A stretch of DNA of 64,000 bases from Haliclystus octoradiatus (lineage: Eukaryota; Cnidaria; Staurozoa; Stauromedusae; Haliclystidae), in assembly GCA_916610825.1 (NCBI GenBank), contig OU744449.1, positions 21,359,344 through 21,423,343 of the forward strand, read 5' to 3'. Below the pieces are notes generated by a model that saw only the letters and a list, made by a program, of their open reading frames with translations, was not told the DNA's origin and ran no database searches. This document shows positions 29,242 through 41,200 of this stretch, piece by piece. The position numbers and the translations under genes are program-made. How positions within the stretch are numbered: position 1 is the stretch's first letter; every line of letters starts with the position of its first letter.

Positions 29242-32200
29242 GTCATCATCATCATCATTTATTCAGAAACCTAACTATTCAGTTATACATAACATTTTTC
29301 CAAAGGACTGATAAAAAAATTACTAAGCAAACCGCTAGGGTTGAACCCCAAACCCCACACGCTTGATACAGGCGCTCTACCCCTAGACCATACCAAGATC
29401 TTAAATACAATTTTAAATTGATGCATCATACCAATCTTAATGTATTTGATTTAGTAAACAAACAATGCCCCCCTTGTGGCTCAACAAAATCTTGTTAGCC
29501 AAGGGCTTAATGTGTGTATGCAAGCCAGTCTGATTCATTCAGTGTATTGAAATTCATATTCTCATCACACTTACAAATGTGTCTTCCAATTACCTTAGTA
29601 CATACATACAGAGAGAAATGTGTATTACCTTGCCTGTGAAATCAGTTCATGAATGTAAATGGTCAAATTTTCATGAACTTTTAACGCGAAAAACAAATCA
29701 GGAGTTCATGAACAGTCCATGAATAGTTCATGAACGTTAAATGGCTCCAATTTTCCTGAACAGTTCATGAACAGTTCATGAACCCTCACAGACAGTTCAT
29801 GAACAGTTCATGAAAAGTACATGAACAGTCCATGAAAATTTGGGGCCATTTAACGTTCATGAACTGTTTATGAACTGTTCATGAACTGTTTATGAACTGT
29901 TCATGAACTGGACATGAACTCCTGAACTGTTTTCACAGGGGAGTTCATGGACTGTTTATAAGATTGATGTGAACATTTGGTAAAGTTCATTAACTGTTCA
30001 TGAACTCAACTATTTTTTCGCAGGGGCCACAGTATACATTTCACAAGATAAACATTGATTTGTATAGAAATCAGTCAAATTTAACTTCAAAATTTATCTT
30101 ACCCTCGGTTAAGTTCTCGATTTTGATCAATGATATAGGTGACAAGCTTCTTGGCAAGAAATTGTGCTCTTCTGCTTAATTCATTATTCAATTGAAAGCA
30201 ATTCAGTTGAAATAGATTTAACGGCACTGTTGCATGCATTGAAGCTATTTCTTTGCCGGTCGACTTATAGTTATCGATTTCCTATAAAGAATTAGTCATT
30301 TATTGTTTAAATTGACATTATTAAATTGACAATTATCAAAGGAAGGGGAACATGTGTTAGAGTTTAATACGGTGAATAGATATCTGGTATAATTAGCTTA
30401 ATGAGGCTTGGAAAATTGAAAAAATACAGAATAGCCTTTTCCATGCAGTAAAATGTAGAAAATTCATTAACGATTCACAAACTGATGGTTTGTAGAATGG
30501 ATCATGAACTGAAATTCAGGAACTCTACATGAACAATTTACAAATAGTTATACTTCAACAATAGCCCCTGTAAAAATAGTTCACTGACAGATCACAAACA
30601 TTTCATTAGAGGCTCATGAAAAGGTCCATAAAACAAGCCATAAACTGTCCATGAACTTCTTGTGAACAGTTTAGGATGTTCATGAACAGTTTATGAACAA
30701 TTCATGAACAATTCATGAACAATGAACAATTCAAGAACACTATATGAACTCCACAATTTTTTTTGCAGTGGATTGGTAGCTGCCAAGTGAAGCTTTCACT
30801 GCTATTAAATGCAGGACATTTCAGGTTGACAAGTCAGGCTAAACATTTAAATAAATACGGAAACTGGTACCTTGGAAAATGCAGATAGAAAATGTTTGTT
30901 TTGCAGAAACGTAGCAACATTTGTGTCAGCTTTACCGTTTAGAAAGTCCAAATATGAATCATATCGATGTAGGTATCTGTAAAGAGATTAAAATTTAACT
31001 CATCAACTTTGAGATTTATACACTACAGATCCATGTGGTGTGGATCACGTTTGCCTCTGCTTGGTTATGTGAAGAATTACAAAATGATTCAGATTGTTGG
31101 ACACTGTGTTTCACTCGTGTAAACCACTCATTTTCTTGAAAGTTTTTACAACATCTCAAATAATGATTAAGATGACAAAGCTAAAACTTTCCCTTCTAAA
31201 AATAATAATAGTGATATAGATATCGAAACCGAAAAAAAAATAGATATCGTTATAACAATATCAAATCCTGCAGAATGTTGTTACAGTTAAACCTGTTATA
31301 ACCTATAGCCTATACAGCAGTCACCTGTCTAAAGTGGTCACTCTTGTGATGTTTGAAATAGCATTATCTATTGAATCAAACCTGCATATAAATGCCACCT
31401 GTCTATAATGGTCAATTTATCTACCTCTCGTAGCTGGTCGTTATATACAGGTTTCACTGTTCATAATTTCAATATAAAAAGGTTTCCTACTTTTCCAAAT
31501 TCAGGAATGTTGATCTGCTGAAATTGATTAATTGCGTTCACTAATAGTTGGTTTAAATGTGTATGTTAATATTGTAAAGAAACATAGCCAAATTACAATC
31601 ATGAACTGCTTTTGATTCCAATAAATTTTTCACATGGATTAAAATTTCTATTCACATGCTGAAACAGTATCATGCACTCAGTTAAACTCCTTTTCTGGGA
31701 TTTATAAAAGGATAAAATGATCATAAACTTTGTGTATCATAACAACAAACTAATCATGTTAATGATAAATGATAAAATGATGAATTTAAACGCTTTTTGT
31801 TGATCTCAGCCGCGACACTGCAGATCAATTTAAACAGATTTCATGGCAGATAGGTCTTGATTGTCAATGCGCAACGATTAGCCGCAGCTACTCACAATGC
31901 AATTCCCTCTGGACCATTCCATCCGCCATCCTCAGATGGTACAAATTTGATGTTTCAGATAAAGTCAAGGCTGAGTTGACATTAGGGGGATTTAAACCAC
32001 GGTCGATCAGATATGATCCGACCTGAAGTTTGGTTGCTCTGCCATCTGAGCTAATCCTCCCACAAATGATGATTGATAAATGATGAATGTCAAAATAGTT
32101 CCACATGTCAATAGGAAACAATAGAAAACTTACTTTGATGGTCCGGTTTCATTATGCTTGAATATCTGACTGATTTTAGATTTGCATTCAACTATAATTG

Positions 32201-35200
32201 GTTCATCAATATGAACGCTTGACAAAAACATTTCTTTTCCTTTTAAATCTGGAAAGATTTCAGTTTCAACCTGCAAACATATAAATTTAGTTGCATAACA
32301 ATTTAAACATTGAGCATGCAGTGGTTTTATATTGTATTGTCTCTGTATAACTGTCTATTGTTAATCAATTCCTGTAAATTTATGTGTGTAAACTGTGCCA
32401 CGTAAACACTCTGTTTCGCCTCTTGCTAAATTACTGTACGATTGTGTCTGTTGTATCAAAGAGATCTGACTAACAGCCATAGGGGCCCTTAGCAAATCTC
32501 CCTGTAGCGCCAGCAGGCACGGCCTACTATTATTATAATAAAGAGTCCCAATAAATATGAACTGTGTCATTATTTAATCAGGCACAAGCATTTGACAAGT
32601 AGCCGCTATAAATTGCTCAGCTTTCAAAAACTTTTTTATAAACATTCAAGGAAAATGTTATTGTATTGTTTTATTTTAAAGTTGATGAACAGTTCATGAA
32701 CAGAAATAAACCAGTTCATGAACTCTTAATGAAGCTTTGGGCAATTTCATGTTGATGAACTCATTAATAGCTTACAAAGGATAAGTTCTCATCAAAATTT
32801 AAAACAGTTTATTTATAATCAAGATCCATGAATGTCAAATGTTCGGTTTTTCGTGAACTTTTCATGACTCTTTTATGAACTGCTGTTACACATGGAATGT
32901 ACTTTAATCGATATAATAATTGTTTGATGATTGTGATTTCTATGGTTATCATCTTAGAATACTATTTATTTACTCTGCCATATCACACTATACAAAGACT
33001 TTCAAATAATATCTAGCTCCCTGAGATAAAAATTACGCTTGATTCCAAATTTGTTTGAAAGATCACAAACAAGTATATCAGTATACAAGTATAGAAGTAT
33101 CAACACTTCGAAAACAATGCATGAAAATTGAAGGTCTTAGTTTTCATAAACTGTTCATGTACTATTCATGAACTGTCCGAAAAGGTCCATGATAATTGTG
33201 TCGTGTAATGTTTTTTATATACTACTTCATGAACTATTCATGAACTTTTACAATGTGTTCATGAACAACTCAGGATGTTCATGAACAGTTTATGAAGTGC
33301 ATGAACAATTCCTGAAAAGTTAATGAACTCAATAAAATTTTTGCATGGGTATGCTTTAAAATCACAGAGTGAAATATTTAACAGAGTGATCATCATATCA
33401 TATCACTACATTAGTACACATCTTCTTAATCTGTCGATTGCATTGCAATCATCATAGTCTAAAATAGTGTATAATTTACCTTTGGTATAATACTAGAATA
33501 AATAGCAACATCTTCAATAATCTTCACTATCAAATCACATATACTGTGTAATGGGGGCTCAAAGAAGATCTCACCATCTTTAGGTAAAACATCAACAAGA
33601 AAAACCTGTAAAAAAAAGAGTCCAGATTGCAAGTCTTGAATAAAAAATATTAATGAACATTAATACCATTATTATCACTACTTACAACATCATAATCCCC
33701 CTAGCGAAAGCAGTTCAGAAGTTCTTGAACGTTAAATAGCCCCTAATTTTCATGAACAGTTCAGGAAAATTGGAGCCATTTAACGTTCATGAACTGTTCA
33801 TGAACAACTGAACTGTTTTTCGCAGGGGTCTTGATATCACCAAAATTTTAAAACCCGGCTTCTATCAAACTTAACTAAATCACAATTTTGTGTTCTCCCA
33901 GGACAGTGATGTTAACGAGTTTACACTGTATTAAGGTTTAACTGCAAATATATGTATCTCGGTGTCCTGACTAATACACTATTTTGTTATAGCAGATCTG
34001 TGACCAGCAAAGAAATTAATCATGTCTCTCTGTTGAAATAATTGTCCAGCATGTTGAATTAGAATCATTATAATAGTAGAATTGGAGTTCATTGAATAAT
34101 AAATAATAACAAAATAAAACAGGAAATTGAAATGAGATTAAAATATGTCACCAGAATCATCAATAAACTTAATAATGAAAAAATATGAAAAAAAAATTAT
34201 TATTATTATTATTATTTTAACATTATGGCGGGCAATCAATCGCACGTATCGGAGTGTTCAGGTGTGCACAGAGGCTTGCGTGTGCGATCGCACACCGTAT
34301 AATACAATCCATGCTCAAACTTCCTAAACAAGCAACCTGATCCTGATCTCAATTATCACCCAAACATCTCACCTCATTTATCACATATTGCAAATCGGAA
34401 TATGGCTCATTAAAATCATTTCCCATCTAAAAAAAATAAGAAAAAGAAAACGAGAACCATAATGACCATCTGAAAAAGGTTAGTACACGGTGTTAAAAAT
34501 TATAAAACGGAATTGTGTATCCAAAAATAGCTTACATCGTATCTCACAAGAAATTCAACAAAATCATGCAATGAATTTGTAACCATAGATCTTAGCTGCA
34601 TTGACATAACAACACCAACAGCAAAAAAGAATTCTTGTATCATTTCAATCGAAGGATTTTTCTTTGATGGTAGAAAATGAGACCAGTCTTCTTTCGCATC
34701 AAGAAATAGCTTAGCACAAGATGGCAACCATCTGAAAAACAAAAGTTTTGGAATAGCCTTGGATTAGTCTATGAATAGATTCTGGAAAGCAGACTATTTG
34801 GTTTATTCAAAAACTCTAAAATTATTCACAAGGAATAGGATCTCGCTCTCTACTCTTTGCAAAAAACTCTTCTTTAGAGATGCGAGACTGATTACATTCA
34901 GTGCATAGTTATATAAATCGGCAATGAATGGGAGTGTTTGGATCACCATATTATCCATGTTTCATAATATAAATATGTACAATATAGTTATTATCAGTCA
35001 CTCTACAACCGTTATGAATCCATTTGCAGAGCTGGTTCGCTATCATAGTATCATAGTTTCTCCTTTTCCACGCTTGTACGATATGCATTATTTATCCTTT
35101 CCCTGTCAGTGGCTAAGTAAAGTAATGTAGACGGTGTTGCCCTACCGAAGGCACCCTCTATTTCTAGATTTGTGGCTTTTTTCGCTGAGAGCAATGATTT

Positions 35201-38200
35201 TAAACGCTCTTTGTTGATCACAGCCGCGACACTGCAGATCAATTTCAACAGATTTCATGGCAAATAGGTCTTGATTGTCAATGCACAACGATGCGCCGCA
35301 GCTACTCACAATGCAATTCCCTCTGGACCATTCCATCCGCCATCCTCAGATGGTAGTCAATTGATGTTTCAGATAAAGACAATGCTGAGTTGACCTTGGG
35401 GGGATTTGAACCACATTCGATCAGATATGATCCGATCTGAAGTTCGGTTGCTCTGCCATCTGAGCTAATCCCGCCTTACTAACTTACTAGCTAACTTGCT
35501 TATATAAACAATATAGGATCTACTCTTGTATATGTGGTTTTCTAATTTATCGAGTTTCAAAGAAGAACAATTTGAAAGATAACTTACTCAGTTTTTAATA
35601 ATGACTGCATAGTAGCACATTGTTCTTGGATGCTGCTATTGAACTGTTCTGGATAAACAGGTAATCCAGCGCTACATACATCTTCCATGTGAATAAACCG
35701 TAAATCGGTAAACCTAAAAAAGAAGCAAAATGTGTTATATATAGAAAATCAAAATGCACTAAATAGAAATAAACTAATATTTCAATACCAAAACAACCCC
35801 TGCGAAAAACAGTTCAGGAGTTCATGAACAGTGAACAGTTCTTGAACAGTTCATGAACGTTAAATGGCTCCAATTTTCCTGAACTATTCATGAACGGTTA
35901 CTGAATTGTTCATGGACAGTTAATGAACTCTCACAGGCAGTTCATGGACAGTTCATGAAAATTAGGGGCCATTTATCGTTCATACTGTTCATGAACTGTT
36001 CATGAACTCCTGAACTGTTTTTGCAGGGGAATGCATCACCTTTCAATTGCATCTTAAGATTATATTCACTTCCTTGTGAAAAAGTCCATGATGTTTATGT
36101 ACTGTTTATAGATAATCCAATATCCATGAGCTGTTCAGGAGGTTCATGAATGAACAGTTCATGAAGTTCATGAACTCAACACATTTCTTTGCATTGGTAT
36201 GTTGATGATATGATAGCAAACAACTATAAATGTATTTCAGTATAATATATAATTGAATCACGGAGAATTAATTTAACATGAAACTAATCAGGCAATGACC
36301 ACATAAATAATCATGCACGTACTAACTGTTGAAGTTGATGGGAAAAAAATCACCTTTCATTCCATAGATTTTGTAATGATGTCATCATAGGATTAGTGGT
36401 AAATAGATGATCTTGCATCAAATCTTTGTTAACAGCGTATGTGTCATGCCATGGCACAGGCGCACGGAGGCATCTGAAACAGAAATGTTACAAACATTCA
36501 GAATTATTATTCTCATATTTTATACTTCTACGCCCTTAAAGCAAAGTGTTACATGGTATAGGATACCTCTATTAATAATTGATATACTGTATTTTGAAAT
36601 TCTGTTTGAAAAGAACGATAAATTTCAATTTGAAATCTTACGAATGTTTCATGAACTGTCAATGAAATAAGTTATTGAAATATTTATGAAACCAGCATTA
36701 CTTCCCACGCAGCATATCTCAATGAGTCCATGAATGGTTGGTAAACTGCTCATCAACACCTTATACACATTCCATGACCCTTTATGAAAGTTTCATAAAC
36801 AGTTTTAAAAATTTAACTTTCATGAACTGTTTTCACGGAGGATACTTTACCTTGGTCTGTATGATTCTGGGACTGATGGAATGCTCAATCTGATTCGTTC
36901 TCGTTCATCTTGCAAGATGTAATCGACTACAAAAGAATGAAAGAACATCAGATAATAATGCAATCGTCATGTTTGAGGGTAAAGGCTAAAGATCTAGAAA
37001 AATCTGCTTATTTTTAAGTGCAAGCAGTGACTGAAATTGAAGGATTTATAAAATGTATTTAAAACAATAATGTTACATTGACAAATGATCTCTCATACAC
37101 CTTGAAGTTGATGCCCCCTTTCAGGGAAAATTTTGAGCAAATATGCCTAAATAGCAGCTAATGCTTTAATTAGTTACATGGAGTAGTTATCAGGGCTTTC
37201 AGTGACATCCAAAATGACTGATGAAATTGCAGAACCAACATACAATGAAACCTGTATATAACGGCCAGCTACAAGAGGTAGATACATTGACCACAATAGA
37301 CAGGTGGTCTTTATATACAGGTTTGATTCAATAGAAAATACTATTTTAGTCACTGCAAGAGTGACCACTATAGACAGGTGGCCGATGTATAGAGGTGACC
37401 GTTATAACAGGTTTAATTGTACTGAAATATTGGAAGGATTCTCAGCCCTTCATTTGAGAAATCAAAGTCAAAACCGAATAAAGAAAGTGCCCAAACATAT
37501 TTTATTACACATATTTATATTATTTAGGACATAATATTAAAATATGCCGGACAAAGGAATACTTTATTATAGAATTGCCTTTGCCAATAGCAAACACGTG
37601 AATTATCAGGAGGGTTTGGGAGCAGCCTCGAGGGCGGGAGTTTGCCTTCAAAGGGGGGAGACTCCTGATGGCGATGGAATCAGGAGGGTACATAGAAAAT
37701 ACAACTACTTTCAGAAAGTAAGTTCACAAGGGAAATAATTGCTCAATTGGAAAGCATCTGAAAAGGGTAATGGAAGGTGACATTGTAATACCGGTAATTA
37801 GAATTTCACAACTCCAACACTCCTTCCATTCAAATATCATGCTAGTGAAACTTTTGGTTCTAGCATTTTCTATCCTAACAGTCCTAACAAATCTTACTGA
37901 AAAGTTCATGAACTGTTCATGAACTCCTGAACTGTTTTTCGCAGGGGTAAATGTTGGCAATATATAAAATATTTAAATTTTAATAAATTCCTAGAGTCAT
38001 TCCAAGATTATCAGATAATTACACAGTTAATACCTATTGATCTTTTAATATTGAATGTGTAATCACTATTGATTTCGTCTTTAAGTGAATCTATCAACTT
38101 TATAATTTTCTTTGATTTTCTTTCATGAACATCGTCAAATGATAAACGTTTCTCAATGACGTGTTGGAGAACAGCACTATCTTGTTGACAAACAGCATTA

Positions 38201-41200
38201 TCAGGAACACCATTGATAATGTAATGGAAATAGCGCTAACAAAACAATCAGTACAAATTACTTTGCATTAAAAAAATTTATTACATAAGTAAAATGACCA
38301 ATCTGTTCACGTAGTTTGGAGATTTAATGCATTTACGGATATCACTAGCAGTTTCTCCTGTATGATTAGCATAACATCCTCTAGCATAGCTTCTAGGAGG
38401 ATTAGCTCAGATGGCAGAGCAACCAAACTTCAGATCGGATCATATCTGATCGACTGTGGTTCAAATCCCCCTAAGGTCAACTCAGCCTTGACTTTATCTG
38501 AAACATCAAATGAGCACCATCTGAGGATGGCGGATGGAATGGTCCAGAGGGAATTGCATTGTGAGTAGCTGCGGCGCATCGTTGCGCATTGACAATCAAG
38601 ACCTATTTGCCATGAAATCTGTTGAAATTGATCTGCAGTGTCGCTGCTGAGATCAACAAAGAGCGTTTAAAATCATTGCTCTCAGCGAAAAAAGCCACTC
38701 ATCTAGAAATAGAGGAGTGGTACGGGTGCCTTTGGTAGGGCGACACTGTCTACATTACTTTTATTGATGATAGCTACTATCATCAATTATGAAACAACCG
38801 TTGAGAGCTCCTAGACGATCTCTGACATTACAACTAACAAAAAGTTTCTTTTTCCTGGCTTTTTCCACTAACATTTCATACTGAGTTAAACGCCATAGAG
38901 TTCGATTTTTCATAATGGGGCATATCAGTCTGTTCACTACAATGGATCTTGTAAGACTAAGATCGATGTGAGGGTCGACATGAATTAAACAGCAAGTTTT
39001 CAAGTAAATATACTGAAATAATAATGATCATGTTTAATTGATGCACCACGGCATTATCATCCCATGAGCTTTATATCCAGTATTATAGTGTTCCTTTTGC
39101 ATCGTTTTTGTGAACACTTTGGAATTAATTCTGGTGTGACATTGATAATGATTAAACTAAAGTTAAGGCTCAATAAATATCAAGCACGTATAATTTTTGA
39201 CTACAGTGAAACCTGTATATAACAGCCAACTACGAGAGTAAGATAAATTGACCATTATAGACAGGTGGCCTTTATACAGACTTGATTCAATAGAAAATAC
39301 TATTTTAGACATTGCAAGGGTGACCATTATAGACAGGTGGCCGCTCTATAGAGGTGACCGTTATAACAGGTTTGACCGTAGTCATTTTATTGAAAATTTA
39401 TATTTATTATCTGTAGATTAACAAAAGCGCTATCAATAGAAATATATAATACTAATAGCATGCGTTGAGACCTTAAGGGATCAAAATCGAATTTCCATAA
39501 AAGGTTGGAGGTGGAACGTTATTAACAAAAATGTTGATGTTACCTCAAAACTTTCATCATCCTCTGTGTTGTGATGCCTCTTTCTGATGACAGCAAGTTG
39601 TTCATCTGGAGACAATGGCCGGCTTGGTGGTAAGAAAGCACTGTCAATTAATCAGACATACAAAATCAACATAACCATGACTATATGAATTTGTTGATGA
39701 ATTCATCATTTTACCACAAACCAAGTAAGCTAGAAGCTTTTTCACTGGTGTGGTTGGTTAATTTTAATATAATGCGCAAGTTTAATATTTGGATACATGT
39801 CCCGCCGTAAACCAATATTTCTTCTGCCGGGGATTGAGCTCAAGAACCTGCAAGTTGAGTTCCAATGGACTAGCCTTTACGCTTAGGTCTCTGCCAAACG
39901 GATGCCTGCCATTATCATTAATCTGCAAAAGCCGTTCAAAGAATTTATGCACTTGATAAAAAACGTGCTATCGTAAGCTCAAGTAATTTGGATTTTGTGT
40001 GCTACAAGAGCGAAGTATTCATGAATTCTGAATGGAATGTTGATGCGGTTTGTATGAGCATTGTATAATACTAATGGGAAAAACAATGATATTAGAAATA
40101 GTATTGGTAATAGGGGTACCCCTGTGAAAGACAGATCAGGAGTTCATGAACAGTTCATGAAGGTTAAATGGCCTTGAATTTACATGAACTGTTCATGAAC
40201 TATTCATTGATTGTTCATGAACTGTCGGTAAAGGTTCATGAACTGTTCATGAGCTCCTGGACGGTTTTTCGCAGGGGTAATGCTGTACCCCTAACAGCTC
40301 ATGAGCTCCTGAGTCTGAATTTGTCTATGACATTTCATAACATTCTTACCAACAGTTCGTCGCAAACTGTTGTTGAAATGATCACGAACTGTGAATAAAT
40401 TCCATGAAGTCCATGAAGCTCAATCACTAATAAACTTTCTTCAAAGGGGTAAAATATTAGGACAGTGCAGTTTGTGAAACCATGAACAGCTTCTGAATGC
40501 TTTTTGTACATATTTGCCAATGAACTGCAGATGAAACGTCAATTTTTAAGTGATTGAGAAGCAACTCTAACTGTCCAACTGTAATTATCCAACAGCCTTC
40601 TTATATAACATTCCATATGTCGTAAATAGCAGGATAATACTTAATAAAGGTGGGATGCGTAGTTGACCATGTACATAAGCACATAAGGGTGATTTTGGAA
40701 GGGGAATATTTTACCTTTCTCTTTGGTCCCTTCTAGCACCAGCTGTACGATTTCTTGGTGTTTTAGGAACAGCGTTATCTTTTTGATCAAGTTAATAAAA
40801 ATCAATAGATATGGAATTAAAATAATACACAAAAGAAATGGCAATGTTGATTAAAAATGAAATCAGTACAATAATGAAGGAACCGGAATTAAATAGATGG
40901 TTAAATATAACATTGGTTCGAACAGAACAAATAGGATTCCAATGCAACACTAGGTATAAAGACCCAAGAAATTTTTAAAAGTACTGACAACTTTGAGTTA
41001 ATTAGCAGAATTTGATTTGTGAACACGGTGTTTGACACAAGCAGCCACATTGTGATGGTGCATGGCGACAAGACAAAAGGACAGAGCATTTTGTAACAAG
41101 CTCTCATAGCATTGAAAGAGAAGTAGAAGATTACAATATTTATAGTGGATTGACTTTGCATACATGAATCATTTGAGTACAGGGGTGACCCAGAGGGACA

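Noticed and set aside
29120-29311. Plus-strand open frame with a long run of Ser
   Set aside because: Translation of the (ATC)n tail of a SINE; antisense to a dynein exon boundary.
38362-38568. Open frame starting in the SINE head
   Set aside because: Falls wholly inside and just before a tRNA-derived SINE; the same frame appears in other copies (31888-32121, 9589-9783).
14375-40277. CRISPR-like array reading of the regularly repeated GTTCATGAAC units
   Set aside because: Eukaryotic intron context, no unique spacers of constant length, and the units are palindromic parts of a transposon family.
40168-40398. Open frame rich in HELF repeats
   Set aside because: It is a reading of the GTTCATGAAC element at 40119-40277, not a protein gene. 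The same applies to similar frames at 21982-22188 and 26012-26335.
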